A DNA stretch of 64,000 nt from positions 157,699 through 221,698 of the forward strand of contig NZ_BMHE01000009.1 in NCBI RefSeq assembly GCF_014640555.1, in the 5' to 3' direction. The position numbers and the translations under genes were made by a program. The DNA comes from Paenibacillus marchantiophytorum. GTDB lineage: Bacteria; Bacillota; Bacilli; Paenibacillales; NBRC-103111. The notes below the pieces were generated by a model. The model did not search any database, was not told the origin of the DNA, and worked only from the letters and a program-made list of their open reading frames with translations. Positions 8,843-24,509 of the stretch are shown here, piece after piece. How positions within the stretch are numbered: the first letter of the stretch is position 1; every line of letters begins with the position of its first letter.

Positions 8843-10582
8843 ATGATGAATATGTATGCAGCCGGTTACGGACTATTCAGTTTGCTCGTTCTCTTCGCCG
8901 TGAATTGGATCTACGTCAGAAATAGAAAGAAACGCAGCCCGCTCCCGGTTGGCCATTATACCCCGATTCCAGAACCGTCCAACTTGCTCGTCGAAATGTC
9001 CGATGAATTGAGTGGTCAATTCGAATCTGGCGGTGAATCCGCGGTGCGGTCCGATCTAGAAAAGAAGGCAGAAATCAAAGTCGGACAGCTGCTGACCGTG
9101 CTTATGCTGGGCGCCTTTGTCTCGATTCTGAATCAGACGCTGATCAACGTTGCCATTCCCCATATCATGACGGATTTCAACGTTTCGGCCAATGTTGTAC
9201 AGTGGCTCACGACGGGTTATATGCTGGTGAACGGGGTGATGATTCCCATTACCGCCTTTCTCATCGAGCGCTATGGATCCAGGTTTATGTTCCTCACTGC
9301 GATGATTTTATTCACTGCCGGAGCCGTCATTTGCGCTGTTGCACCTAACTTCTCCATCCTCATGGCAGGCCGAGTCGTACAAGCATCAGGTGCTGGAATT
9401 ATTATGCCGCTGATGATGACGGTATTCTTGACCGTATTTCCTCCTGAAAAAAGGGGCAGCGCTATGGGAACGATGGGCATTGCCATGATTTTCGCACCGG
9501 CGATTGGCCCTACGCTTTCCGGGTGGATCGTGCAAACCTACACTTGGCGACTCTTATTTTATATCGTTCTGCCGATCGGGTTGATCGATATCATCTTGGC
9601 TTTCTTTCTCATGGGGAATGTGACCAAGATGTCGAAGGTGAAGTTCGATTTCTGGGGCTTCCTCTTCTCCACTGTCGGCTTTGGCGGCTTGCTCTTTGCC
9701 TTCAGCGAAGCAGGCTCTGCCGGATGGCTGAGTGTGAAGGTGCTGGGCACGATGCTTGTCGGCATCGTCAGTCTTATCCTCTTCGTCTGGCGGGAGCTGA
9801 CAGTGAAAGAACCTATGATCGACTTGCGTGTGTTCACTTACAACATTTTCACGTTGACGACGATCGTCAGCTCCATTATCAATATGGCGATGTTCGCAGC
9901 TATGATCCTGCTTCCCATCTACCTGCAAAACATTCGCGGCTTCACCCCGCTGGCTTCCGGCTTGCTGCTGCTGCCGGGCGCTATTCTGATGGGGGTCATG
10001 CAGCCGATTGCCGGGATGATTTTCGACCGTATTGGCGTTCGATTGCTAGCCATCGTTGGGCTGCTCATCACCACGGCCACGACCTGGGAGTTCAGCCAAT
10101 TGACGGCTGACACCACGTACAATCATATCTTGCTGCTCTATTGTCTGCGCATGTTCGGCATGTCCTTCATGATGATGACCATCATGACAGAGGGCATGAA
10201 TCAACTGCCGCGGCATCTGCACAGCCATGGAACGGCGATGTCGAATACGCTCAGGCAAGTGGCCGGTTCGCTGGGCACTGCCCTTCTGGTCACGGTGATG
10301 AGCTCCAGGGCTGATTTCCATTTGGGCAACAAAAGCAGCACGTTCACCTCAACGAATCCCTTCACCCTGAGCGAGCTCAGCCGATTAGGCAACGGCATAG
10401 CGGCTATGGCGCATATTCCGGTAGCTGCGGGAACGAAGCTTGTTTCCACATTGCTGTATGCCACTTCGGTGAAGGATTCAACGATTAACGGCATCAATGA
10501 TGCCTTTCTGATAGCGACGGGGATTACTGCTGTGGCGCTGATTCTTTCGTTTTTCATTAGTCGGGTGAAACAGCCCTCGTGA
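8843..10582 (+). CDS. Multidrug MFS exporter, DHA2 (EmrB/QacA) family
   Basis: 579 residues, expected to have 14 membrane segments and export drugs by proton antiport. Seen: LNQTLINVAIPHIM in the first core segment, WLTTGYMLVNGVMIPITAFLIERYGSR (motif A), the antiporter motif C near FAPAIGPTLSGWIVQ, and the conserved QVAGSLGTALLVTVMS. An extra N-terminal membrane segment (residues 5-25) and an acidic linker of about 60 residues precede the core, which is less usual. The gene follows the EmrA-like gene at 9 bases and probably shares its transcript. Confidence 0.9.
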   Translation: MMNMYAAGYGLFSLLVLFAVNWIYVRNRKKRSPLPVGHYTPIPEPSNLLVEMSDELSGQFESGGESAVRSDLEKKAEIKVGQLLTVLMLGAFVSILNQTLINVAIPHIMTDFNVSANVVQWLTTGYMLVNGVMIPITAFLIERYGSRFMFLTAMILFTAGAVICAVAPNFSILMAGRVVQASGAGIIMPLMMTVFLTVFPPEKRGSAMGTMGIAMIFAPAIGPTLSGWIVQTYTWRLLFYIVLPIGLIDIILAFFLMGNVTKMSKVKFDFWGFLFSTVGFGGLLFAFSEAGSAGWLSVKVLGTMLVGIVSLILFVWRELTVKEPMIDLRVFTYNIFTLTTIVSSIINMAMFAAMILLPIYLQNIRGFTPLASGLLLLPGAILMGVMQPIAGMIFDRIGVRLLAIVGLLITTATTWEFSQLTADTTYNHILLLYCLRMFGMSFMMMTIMTEGMNQLPRHLHSHGTAMSNTLRQVAGSLGTALLVTVMSSRADFHLGNKSSTFTSTNPFTLSELSRLGNGIAAMAHIPVAAGTKLVSTLLYATSVKDSTINGINDAFLIATGITAVALILSFFISRVKQPS

Positions 10583-10830
10583 GACCCAAAGGGAACTACG
10601 ATCCGCTATAATGCTGAAAACAGCCTTATTCCACGCCAGTGGGAACTACGATCCGTTATTTCACCATTTCCTGCCCGGAATCAGCATGTTCCGCTTAATT
10701 AGCGTACCTCAGTTCCCTTTCATGCTACTTTTACCTCCGTTTCCGCCAATTAGCGGATCGTAGTTCCTTTTCACGCTAGGTTCTGTGTCATCGCATAGTG
10801 CAGAGGGAAACTACGGTTCCCTTATCTCCG
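10583..10830. repeat. Diverged copy of the 213-bp dispersed repeat
   Basis: Non-coding. Holds alternating direct and inverted copies of GGGAACTACGATCCGCTAT and its complement, plus blocks such as CCGGAATCAGCATGTTCCGC and CGTACCTCAGTTCCCTTTCA that recur at 28.7-29.5 kb. One diverged repeat unit. Confidence 0.8.
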
Positions 10831-10832
10831 CG

Positions 10833-10942
10833 CGGGGATAGCCGGGATAGTCGGGGTAGACGGGGATAGCCGGGGTAGCCGGGGTAGCCGGGTAGCCGAG
10901 GTAGCCGAGGTAGCCGGGGATAGCCGGGGATAAGCCGGGGGG
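10833..10942. repeat. GC-rich minisatellite, unit about 9 bp
   Basis: About a dozen imperfect copies of GGGGTAGCC with variants GGGATAGCC and GAGGTAGCC. On the minus strand one frame would read as a Pro-Gly-Tyr-rich repeat, but no credible start or domain supports a gene. Confidence 0.85.
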
Positions 10943-10963
10943 TAACTCCTCGTTCACGCAAAA

Positions 10964-10996
10964 AAAGGAGCTAAGCAGCTTGTATGCAGCTCCTTT
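10964..10996. terminator. Bidirectional terminator
   Basis: Stem AAAGGAGCT/AGCTCCTTT with A-run before and CTTTTT after. It could end transcripts from the MFS gene on the plus strand. Confidence 0.6.
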
Positions 10997-11066
10997 CTTT
11001 TTGTCATCCACTGCTGCTTTTTTGAGCAGAAATGGCCTATTCCACAAAAATGCTGCATCATGAGCA

Positions 11067-11108
11067 AAAAAATCATGCCCCGTGACATTGTACCGTCACA
11101 GAGCATGA
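11067..11108 (-). terminator. Terminator after the alpha/beta hydrolase
   Basis: On the minus strand CATGC-GTGAC pairs with GTCAC-CATG (small internal bulges) and is followed by seven T. It starts 7 bases after the hydrolase stop. Confidence 0.65.
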
Positions 11109-11115
11109 GGAGCCC

Positions 11116-12138
11116 TCAATGCTTTAGCCAATCATCCAAAAAGGCATAAGCCAACAGGCGGATCTCCGCAGGAAAATCATGACCCCCATCCCCGAGATAG
11201 GATCGGAAACGGTCCGCTTTGCCTAACCAGCCGTACAGCTTCGAGAGCTCCAGCATTCCTTCTGCTACAGCTTTCCAATGGGGAAAAATGGTATCCGCCT
11301 GAGCTGCATAGTTGAAAAAAGGTACCGGGGCGCATAACGCAGCGATCTCATGGAACTCGAATGGAATTTGATCTATAGCCAAATCTGCCGATATTTGCGG
11401 AATGTGCGTATAGGGGTAGTTCCGGTAGCTCCAGTGTGCTGGATAGGGGTCACCCGTAAAGGGACTGAAACCGCAGCTGGAAACGACGGCTTTCACACGC
11501 TTGTCGATGCCTGCGAGAAAGTAAGAATTGTAGCCGCCGAACGAGTGGCCGATCACCCCGATAGCTGATGGATTTACATAATCCAGCGCGCACAGCACAT
11601 CCACGCCCTGCATGTGGTCCGTTATATTTTTGGCAACGGTCGACCAGCCCGGGTGATGCTCATAGAAAGGCTCGCTGTTAAACGCTGGCTTATTCGGGTA
11701 AATGCGTTCCCCCGCCGTAAGTGCATCCGGAACGAGCACAACATACCCCCGTTCCACCAATTCGAGGGCGTAGATCCGATTCTTGCGACCTGAGGACATG
11801 GCAATATCGTCCTTCCCCTGCTCATGCGTCGGATGCAGCGCGAGCACGGCCGGATATCCGGCTGGCCCTGGCGCTTGTGCCTCTGGAACGAGCAGATAAG
11901 CTGTAACCGTGTCGCCATAAACCGTATCATAGGCCACATGCAGACGGGTATGACCAGACTGTTTGCTCTGGGAACGAACCTGCAGCTTCACAGGCTCCCT
12001 CTGGGGCAATTCTCCTATATATTCCAGCCAAGTGCTGCGAATACCGTTTAGCTTCTCTTCCCACTGCATGATGCTCTCGATGCCTTGCAGAAGCGGCGGC
12101 ATGCCCGTTTGGTTCAACTGCGATAAGTTGTATGCCAT
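11116..12138 (-). CDS. Alpha/beta hydrolase, prolyl oligopeptidase / acetyl xylan esterase-like
   Basis: 340-residue intracellular hydrolase without signal peptide. The nucleophile elbow GHSFGG (Ser about residue 197), a C-terminal GGHDFP histidine loop (about 321) and an ADTIFP acid segment give a full catalytic triad. The N-terminal 90 residues resemble the lid/strand region of dienelactone hydrolase and S9-type esterases (LHVAYDTVYGDTVTAYLLVP). Substrate unknown; next to a secreted polysaccharide lyase and a sugar importer it may de-esterify imported oligosaccharides. Transcribed in the same direction as the importer genes, with its own upstream region (12139-12289) that includes a likely regulon motif. 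Confidence 0.8.
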   Translation of the reverse strand: MAYNLSQLNQTGMPPLLQGIESIMQWEEKLNGIRSTWLEYIGELPQREPVKLQVRSQSKQSGHTRLHVAYDTVYGDTVTAYLLVPEAQAPGPAGYPAVLALHPTHEQGKDDIAMSSGRKNRIYALELVERGYVVLVPDALTAGERIYPNKPAFNSEPFYEHHPGWSTVAKNITDHMQGVDVLCALDYVNPSAIGVIGHSFGGYNSYFLAGIDKRVKAVVSSCGFSPFTGDPYPAHWSYRNYPYTHIPQISADLAIDQIPFEFHEIAALCAPVPFFNYAAQADTIFPHWKAVAEGMLELSKLYGWLGKADRFRSYLGDGGHDFPAEIRLLAYAFLDDWLKH

Positions 12139-12221
12139 GTGTGGATAACCTCAATTCATTGGTTCTGTTCGTTTCCTTCATTCATAGTAGCGGCACTGGA
12201 GCGGCCTGGGTACTATCATTT

Positions 12222-12245
12222 TTGTTAAAGACTCAACTTTTTTGC
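12222..12245 (-). promoter_or_regulatory. Possible third copy of the lyase/importer promoter motif
   Basis: GTTAAAGACTCAACTTTTTT on the plus strand resembles the motif at 15783-15806 and 24442-24465 (core GAAAGATCAACTTTCTTC) with a one-base insertion. It lies about 85-110 bases upstream of the hydrolase start. Weaker match than the other two. Confidence 0.35.
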
Positions 12246-12289
12246 TTAAAGCTAAAAATTGTACCCTTTCTCGCAAAACAACCCTGTCA

Positions 12290-13156
12290 TTATCCTTTCA
12301 CAGATCCGATCAAGGCGCCTTTTTCAAAATATTTCTGGATAAAAGGATACACCAAGATAATGGGCAGCGCAGCTATCAGAATAACGCCGTACCGTAAGGA
12401 TTCCAATACAACATGTTGTCCGCTCGCTGTGGAGGTTTCCACGATGTCACCAACTTGGCCCACGATCACCATGTTGCGGATGATGAGTTGAAGCGGGTGC
12501 AAACTGGCATCGCGCAGAAAAAGCAGCGCACCGGTAAAAGAGTTCCAGATTTCAACGGAATAGAATAAGCCGATTGTCATTAGAACTGGCTTCGATAATG
12601 GGATAACCATGTGCGTCAATACCCCGATGTCGGACAAGCCGTCGATCCTGCCAGACTCCTCAATCTCCTTAGGAAATCCTTGGAAAAACGTGCGGACGAT
12701 GATGAGATTAAACGTATTCAGTGCGTTAGGCAGCACCATCGCCCAAATTGTATTCATCAAGCCATATCCACGTGCCACAATGTAAAAAGGGATAACACCG
12801 CCATTAAACATGATTGTGAAGACAATCATCAGCATGATGCTTTTGCCGAATACCAGCGACTTTCTCGATAGCGCGTAAGCGCCCGTTACGGTAATAAACA
12901 TAGAAATGATGGTGCCAAGAACGACATAAATGAGTGTATTCTTATAACCGATCCAGATACGCTGATCGCTAAGCACCGCTTTGATGGCATCCAATTGAAA
13001 GCCTCTTGGCCAAAGACCAACTTCATTCTTGACCACATGATCAGGCGTGCTTAACACGACAGAAGCCATATGGATAAAAGGGAACAACGCTGCTGCAGCA
13101 ACCAGAGCGAGCAGCAAAACATTGATGATATCAAAAACGCCTATGCGCCTGGACAA
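12290..13156 (-). CDS. Carbohydrate ABC transporter permease, YtcP/LplC type
   Basis: Second membrane subunit of a sugar/oligosaccharide importer of the CUT1 group. 288 residues with six predicted membrane segments, the EAA-loop region KEIEESGRIDGLSDIGVLTHMVIPLSKP, and the family ending YPFIQKYFEKGALIGSVKG. Start is a TTG at 13156 with AAGGAG eight bases upstream. It follows the LplB-type permease by 13 bases. No ATPase gene is present; a shared MsmX-like ATPase encoded elsewhere is the usual solution. Confidence 0.92.
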   Translation of the reverse strand: MSRRIGVFDIINVLLLALVAAAALFPFIHMASVVLSTPDHVVKNEVGLWPRGFQLDAIKAVLSDQRIWIGYKNTLIYVVLGTIISMFITVTGAYALSRKSLVFGKSIMLMIVFTIMFNGGVIPFYIVARGYGLMNTIWAMVLPNALNTFNLIIVRTFFQGFPKEIEESGRIDGLSDIGVLTHMVIPLSKPVLMTIGLFYSVEIWNSFTGALLFLRDASLHPLQLIIRNMVIVGQVGDIVETSTASGQHVVLESLRYGVILIAALPIILVYPFIQKYFEKGALIGSVKG

Positions 13157-13169
13157 TCGCTCATCTCCT

Positions 13170-14078
13170 TTACCATAAACTGGTATCTCCTACTTTGCGG
13201 GCAATCCGGTTCGCGGAATAGACGAAAATAAATCCTACAATTCCCATGGCAAGATCAATGGCTGCCGCGTAACTAAAGCTTCCTTGCAAGATACCAATCC
13301 TGTACACATAAGTAGGAATGATATCGGCCGTTTCCAAATTCGCTGCATTCCCCAGCAGGAACGCTTTATCAAAAGCCAAATCAAGTACTTGGCCCATCTG
13401 TAAAATGAAAATAATGACCATCGCCGGAATAAGGGATGGCACTGTAACATGCAGCGTTTGCTTCCACCTGCCCGCGCCATCAATTTCCGCTGCTTCATAT
13501 AAATGAGGGTCGACCGAAGCCAAGGCGGCTAGATAAATAATCGTGCCGAAGCCAGCCGATTGCCAAATATCCGAGGTGACATAGATAGCCCGGAACCATT
13601 CCGGTTTCTGCAGGAAACTGATGGGCTCGAGCCCCCAGGACTGGATGATATTGTTCACTACGCCGGTACTTGGCGACAAGATCATGATGAGAATGCTGGA
13701 AACAACGACAGTCGAAAGAAAATAAGGCATGTAGCTGACAGACTGGACGAATTTTTTAAACCGTTTAAATCTCATTTCGTTAAATAACAGCGCGAGAATG
13801 ATAGGCGCCGGAAAACCGAAAAGCAGTCGGTATCCGCCTAATACAATCGTATTCTTGATAATGATCAACGCATCGGGATTGCTAATAAACATCCGGTAAT
13901 ATTTAAGCCCCACCCATTCGCTCGCCCAAACGCCTTTGAACAGATTATAGTCCTTGAAGGAAATAATAATCCCGAACATAGGCACATAACGAAACAGAAT
14001 ATAGTAGAGCAGTGCGGGGGCAAGCAGCAGAAAGTAGACTCGGTCCCGCATCAATCTCTGGAAGATCGTTTGATTCAA
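13170..14078 (-). CDS. Carbohydrate ABC transporter permease, LplB type
   Basis: First membrane subunit of the same importer: YVPMFGIIISFKDYN near the N-terminus, six membrane segments, and the EAA loop YEAAEIDGAGRWKQTLHVTVPSL. The frame is open further upstream, but AGGAGG at 14087-14092 stands eight bases before a TTG at 14078, giving 302 residues, the usual length; the upstream TTG at 14141 has no such site. Lies between the binding protein and the second permease in a three-gene importer operon. Confidence 0.92.
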   Translation of the reverse strand: MNQTIFQRLMRDRVYFLLLAPALLYYILFRYVPMFGIIISFKDYNLFKGVWASEWVGLKYYRMFISNPDALIIIKNTIVLGGYRLLFGFPAPIILALLFNEMRFKRFKKFVQSVSYMPYFLSTVVVSSILIMILSPSTGVVNNIIQSWGLEPISFLQKPEWFRAIYVTSDIWQSAGFGTIIYLAALASVDPHLYEAAEIDGAGRWKQTLHVTVPSLIPAMVIIFILQMGQVLDLAFDKAFLLGNAANLETADIIPTYVYRIGILQGSFSYAAAIDLAMGIVGFIFVYSANRIARKVGDTSLW

Positions 14079-14158
14079 GACGGTGCCTCCTCTTTTATTA
14101 TGGTTGAGCCATATGCCTGTCTCAGCGGGAATATGACCCAACGATTATCGATCATTGC

Positions 14159-15694
14159 TTATTTACTTGCATTTGCTTTTTGCCGATCCAAGGCAGTCTG
14201 GTACGTTGACAGCATTTTTTTCAAATCATATTTATCCAGATCCTGGGTGAATTTATCCCATTCGGTCAGCGGTGTTTCTCCCAAAATAAACTTGCTGAGC
14301 GAAGACGTGTAGAATTTGAACAGTTGGTCGCCCGGTACGGCGATAGAAGCCGCTTCCTCCTGGGTCAGAACAGGCATTCTATTATAGGTTGGGAACCGAT
14401 ATTTGGGAGCCTCCTGATAGGAGAACTGCTCGCTTTCCTTGACTAGCGCAAGCCAGGCGTTAAAATCAAACCATCCGTAGGTTCCTGCTGTTTGAATCCC
14501 GGATTCTCGGCGCAAATCGTTGGCTTCTTTGTAAACAGGCTTGAACTTTCGCTTGCCGCCTTCGATCGTATACGTCTCTCCTTCTTTTCCCCAGCTCTGA
14601 ATGTCCTTGCCTTTCTCCGAATAAATGTAATCCAGATAGCGAAGAGCGGCATCTTGTTTCGTCGTCTTGGAAGCGACTGCGAATCCAAATTCCTCCGTAC
14701 CGCCTCTTGGCAAATACGGCTGAGTTCCCACTCCGACTGGCGGCGCCATGAATTTCAAATTGCCTTCTTTAAGTTGGTTGTTCATAATCTCGATTTGACC
14801 GATAAATTGTACAGTAATGAACGATTTATTCGAGGACATGAATTGTGTCCATGCTTTGTAGTCCATTGTGAGCCAATCTGGCGGAATCAATTTGTCTTTC
14901 TGAAATTTATTTAAATACGTAATCATCGACTTGGCAGCCGGTTGTTTCATGCCATAGTCCATTTTCCCTGTTTTCGGATCTTGGTAGAAGCTTGGATAGA
15001 AGCCGAAAGAAGGGCTGAACGTATCCAGAGTGGCAATGCCATGACGGAATACGAACGGGTAGCTGTCCGGATATAGCTCTTTCAGCTTTTTTGACGTTTC
15101 GTACAGCTCATCCCATGTTTTGGGTACCTGCAAATTGTTCTTCTTGAAAATATCTTCCCTATAAAACCACACCATCTGACTGCCAGCGCCCGCTCCGTCG
15201 TTAATAATGCTGTAAATTTCTCCGCCTGGCATCGTAATCCGTTCGCGTATGTCGGGATTCGCTTTAAGATAGGCTTTGACATTCGGCATTTTATCCATGT
15301 ATTTGGATAAATCCAAGAACGCTCCTTGTGGACCGAACTTCTGAACCTCGTTTGGAAAAACAGACAGGACATCCGGCATGTCTCCCGATGATACGGAAAG
15401 CGAGAGTGATTCCGGGCCTGTAGCCAGTTCCTGTTTAACCGTAATGTTCGTTTCTTCCTTGACCCATTTCCAGGTGCCCCAGTCCGCTTTGGCCGGCCAT
15501 GCCGTCTGATTTTCCGTAAATACTCGAAGGGTCGCCGGTTCCGGCAGCTTGCTTGCTGCAGCATCAGACGCTGTGTTCGGTTGAGTGGTTGCCTTGTCTG
15601 TCCCTTTGCCCGTTTCACTGCTGCACGCCGTGGCCATCAAGAGCGATGATGCAATCACCGACAGGACTAGCGTACTTTTCCTCATTTGTTTCAT
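14159..15694 (-). CDS. Extracellular sugar-binding lipoprotein, LplA/YtcQ type
   Basis: Solute-binding protein of the importer, anchored by lipidation. From the ATG at 15694 (AAAGGGG seven bases upstream) the protein has 511 residues: a signal peptide ending in the lipobox MATAC (Cys24), a Ser/Thr/Lys-rich linker, then the bacterial solute-binding fold with FTENQTAWPAKADWGTWKW, DVLSVFPNEVQKFG and PRGGTEEFGFAVASKT. These long LplA-like proteins typically serve oligosaccharides. First gene of the importer operon, with a conserved promoter motif at 15783-15806. Confidence 0.92.
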   Translation of the reverse strand: MKQMRKSTLVLSVIASSLLMATACSSETGKGTDKATTQPNTASDAAASKLPEPATLRVFTENQTAWPAKADWGTWKWVKEETNITVKQELATGPESLSLSVSSGDMPDVLSVFPNEVQKFGPQGAFLDLSKYMDKMPNVKAYLKANPDIRERITMPGGEIYSIINDGAGAGSQMVWFYREDIFKKNNLQVPKTWDELYETSKKLKELYPDSYPFVFRHGIATLDTFSPSFGFYPSFYQDPKTGKMDYGMKQPAAKSMITYLNKFQKDKLIPPDWLTMDYKAWTQFMSSNKSFITVQFIGQIEIMNNQLKEGNLKFMAPPVGVGTQPYLPRGGTEEFGFAVASKTTKQDAALRYLDYIYSEKGKDIQSWGKEGETYTIEGGKRKFKPVYKEANDLRRESGIQTAGTYGWFDFNAWLALVKESEQFSYQEAPKYRFPTYNRMPVLTQEEAASIAVPGDQLFKFYTSSLSKFILGETPLTEWDKFTQDLDKYDLKKMLSTYQTALDRQKANASK

Positions 15695-15782
15695 TTGGTA
15701 ACCCCTTTCTGTGTGTGAAATCATTTGCGATCCTTGACACCTTCATCATAGGGAAAGGCTGCTATTCGGTAAATAAATGAAA

Positions 15783-15806
15783 GCCGCGAAAACATCAACT
15801 TTATTC
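15783..15806 (-). promoter_or_regulatory. Conserved promoter motif of the polysaccharide regulon (importer copy)
   Basis: Plus-strand block GCCGCGAAAACATCAACTTT followed by ATTC; 20 of 24 positions match the block upstream of the lyase gene. Read on the minus strand it contains TTGATG, then 16 bases to TTATTT, so it may combine a -35/-10 pair with an activator site. About 90 bases from the binding-protein start. Confidence 0.55.
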
Positions 15807-15907
15807 AGATACCTAAAAATACGATTAAGTTTCGATAAAAGTGTTTAGTTTCTCAGAGTCATATGGCGCAGAAATGAAGAAAAGCCCCGCTGGCGCGAAG
15901 CTTCTGA

Positions 15908-18118
15908 CTAGGATCTGGGCGATGGTTTTTTGCGAAATTCACTTGGTGTGATCCCTGTATACTTTTTAAACATCCTGTTAAATGAAGTGATATTCCGATA
16001 ACCGACCGCTTCGGCGACATCATGGATTTTCAACTTGTTTTGTTCGAGCATACCGGTCGCCTTGCCAATGCGAATTTCATTGATATAATCGACAATGTTC
16101 ATGCCGGTTTTCTCCTTGAAATAGGAGGATAGGTAGCCGCCGCTCAAATTCAGCTGTTGGGCAAGCACATCCAAATACAAATCTTCGGCGTATCGTTCGT
16201 TCACATAATCCATGATGAACACTGTGACTGGATCTTTCTGTTCCGTTTGCTGCTTCTTCTCCCTGACCGCTTGGGCAGCCTGGGCGACTGCTTGCTGCAA
16301 CAGCAGCTCCAATTCGCTGACGGCGACACATTCCTGCACCTTATTCTGCGTTTGCTCCAAAAGGGTTTGCATCGTGCCAGGGTTGTCCAACACATTGGAA
16401 ACTTCGCTTTTGATTTTATCCAGCAGCATATCAGCAAAGCGGGCTAACGTCGCAGCGCTCATCTGCTCCCCTTCCCATCTAGCATAATAGCGCGTCATGA
16501 AAGTCTCCAACTGTTCAACATTGCCTTCACGCAGATTCACACAAAATTCTTTGTCCTGATTGGTCGTAAAAACAGGCGAAGGATACATATCGAGCGGGGC
16601 TGATACGATTTGAACAGCGTCGATTAATCTCCGCTTGCCCAGCACGCCTTGCACCTCTTGATACGCAGTTGCGATATGCTCCGAATGACGGTATTCGCTC
16701 GATACAGCCATGGTCATCAAGCCATATTCCCGATCTTGTCCGAAAGTCTCCTTCATCCGTTCAAGTAAAGTGTCCAACTGATCTCTGCGCTCGTTGAATA
16801 CAAGACTGAGGATTTGATTATGTTCAATCTGGAAGGTCAGGGAATCCGGGAAACTTTGGTTCAGTTCATTTTCAATAAAGGCTTTCATATAATAGAGCCA
16901 TTTCTGGAATGAGACATGCTCCCAGTCGTAATTTTTCTTGCCCATTACATGAAAGAGTACGAATACATAACTTCTTTCCCTGAAATCCAGCAGCGCTGAA
17001 GTCGTATCGTCCTGCCGAATCGCCTTCAAATGGTTGAATAAGGCAAGCTGCTGATCCGTTTTTTTCTTATCGTACAATTGATGGCTGATGAGATCGAATT
17101 CCCGAATGCTCGACCTAAGCGGTCTGCCTTCCTGGGTTGATCTAATCACTTTTTGCAGCGGATTGTTAATCCGGGCGGCAATAAGCAGAGCGGCGATGAT
17201 GCTCAACGTCACCGAGAGCACGAGAATCGCAACAAGTGTGATATTCAGCCGGGTCTGGGATACAATCTTGTCGACCGGAACACGATGAATGTAGGTAAAT
17301 CCGCTCACTTTGCCTGAGCCATAGAAATGATAATCGCCATGACGAATCAATGCCTTGCTATCCTTCTGCAAATCGCTTAATGCAATGAAGGGTTTTGGCC
17401 CTCCGCTGTTGAAAATGGTTTGTCCCAGATCATTGTACATGACGAAGTCGTCGCTAGGCGCTACGTGAAAAGCCTTGAACATTTTATCCGCATCCAGAAA
17501 CACAATGATCATGAACTCGTTGTTTCCCTTCGTCTTATACACAATCGGGATCAGCTTGCTGCTTGCGGCGCGGTAACTATTCATCTCATTATAGAAAACG
17601 GCGGATGGCAATATGCGGCTGCTATAGTTCTCTTCGAACTGCTTCTGCCAGAATTCGAGCGGATAGTCTGGACTGACATGGAACACATTGAACATGGTGG
17701 ACGCGTCGGTGCTTGTGCCTTTCTCCAGCACGAACGCATCACGCTTGGCATACAACACGATATTATCGATGAACAAATAGGAGTTGGACACCCAGGTATT
17801 CATTTCACGTTGAAGAATGGGATAATTGATGTATTGGGGGTTGTACTGAAGCCGTTGGACTTCTTCGTTATAGAGGTATAGATGCATCTGCTTATTAAGC
17901 ATCTCGAAATGCTTCTCGTAGCTGTCCATCGTACTGTTCAACATAAGCGTGTTATATTGCACAATTTCCTTGCGGACGTTGGACTTGGAGACGGAAATGG
18001 AATACAGTGTGAGGGAAACTAAAAGGATGATGATGCACAAAAAACCCGCAACTAATCGCAGGAATAAAGAGTTCGACCGATTACGAATTAATAAATAAAT
18101 AGGTTGAAGCTTCTTCAT
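15908..18118 (-). CDS. AraC-family transmembrane regulator (YesN-like, sensor and HTH in one chain)
   Basis: 736-residue one-component regulator. Two membrane segments (about 15-35 and 285-305) enclose an extracellular sensor domain of the dCache type; the middle region lacks receiver-domain motifs; the last 100 residues hold an AraC HTH pair ending YRNITSFNRMFKKYTGITPSEFRKK. Start is the ATG at 18118 with GGAGG five bases upstream; the GTG at 18130 is inside that site. Located between the importer and the lyase, it probably activates them in response to an extracellular oligosaccharide. A hairpin just downstream (about 15878-15905) may terminate it. Confidence 0.9.
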   Translation of the reverse strand: MKKLQPIYLLIRNRSNSLFLRLVAGFLCIIILLVSLTLYSISVSKSNVRKEIVQYNTLMLNSTMDSYEKHFEMLNKQMHLYLYNEEVQRLQYNPQYINYPILQREMNTWVSNSYLFIDNIVLYAKRDAFVLEKGTSTDASTMFNVFHVSPDYPLEFWQKQFEENYSSRILPSAVFYNEMNSYRAASSKLIPIVYKTKGNNEFMIIVFLDADKMFKAFHVAPSDDFVMYNDLGQTIFNSGGPKPFIALSDLQKDSKALIRHGDYHFYGSGKVSGFTYIHRVPVDKIVSQTRLNITLVAILVLSVTLSIIAALLIAARINNPLQKVIRSTQEGRPLRSSIREFDLISHQLYDKKKTDQQLALFNHLKAIRQDDTTSALLDFRERSYVFVLFHVMGKKNYDWEHVSFQKWLYYMKAFIENELNQSFPDSLTFQIEHNQILSLVFNERRDQLDTLLERMKETFGQDREYGLMTMAVSSEYRHSEHIATAYQEVQGVLGKRRLIDAVQIVSAPLDMYPSPVFTTNQDKEFCVNLREGNVEQLETFMTRYYARWEGEQMSAATLARFADMLLDKIKSEVSNVLDNPGTMQTLLEQTQNKVQECVAVSELELLLQQAVAQAAQAVREKKQQTEQKDPVTVFIMDYVNERYAEDLYLDVLAQQLNLSGGYLSSYFKEKTGMNIVDYINEIRIGKATGMLEQNKLKIHDVAEAVGYRNITSFNRMFKKYTGITPSEFRKKPSPRS

Positions 18119-18211
18119 TCGGGCCTCCACCTCTTATGTTAGATTCGCCACATTATGTTGTCTGGTACCTATCTAGTTCCTATTAAAACAAATAATATAA
18201 TTGTTGTAAAG

Positions 18212-18251
18212 AAAAAGGTTATCCCTCATCCTTGCGGACTTCGGGATAACC
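18212..18251 (-). terminator. Terminator after the lyase gene
   Basis: Perfect nine-base stem GGTTATCCC/GGGATAACC with an 17-base loop and a T-run on the minus strand; directly downstream of the 2000-residue lyase. Confidence 0.8.
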
Positions 18252-18286
18252 CTTAAGTATGTGATCTTAGCAATGATAAGTGAGCG

Positions 18287-24298
<6,012 letters not shown>

Positions 24299-24441
24299 TC
24301 AGCTCCTTTTCATGGATTGAGACGATTGTTCCTATACCTACTGACAAGGTGATTTCTCCGCTGCTTTCCTGCACACGACTCTTCCCTCCCTTCTTCCTGT
24401 TCATCATAAAAAAACGCCCACTTGCCCGTAAATTAGCAAAT

Positions 24442-24465
24442 GCCGCAGAAAGATCAACTTTCTTC
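24442..24465 (-). promoter_or_regulatory. Conserved promoter motif of the polysaccharide regulon (lyase copy)
   Basis: Plus-strand block GCCGCAGAAAGATCAACTTT followed by CTTC. On the minus strand TTGATC is followed after 16 bases by TAATTT, the same geometry as the importer copy, and both are preceded upstream by CTTAAT. About 155 bases from the lyase start. Confidence 0.55.
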
Positions 24466-24509
24466 GAAAAACCTTAATTAAGCCTACTTATCCCCAAAAT
24501 GCTTAAACC

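Noticed and set aside
10811..11047. 78-residue Pro/Gly/Tyr-rich frame on the minus strand
   Set aside because: It is only the translation of the minisatellite and the terminator; no ribosome site and no domain.
15908..18118. Reading the AraC protein as a response regulator
   Set aside because: No receiver-domain acid pocket or conserved Lys; it has two membrane segments and an external sensor instead.
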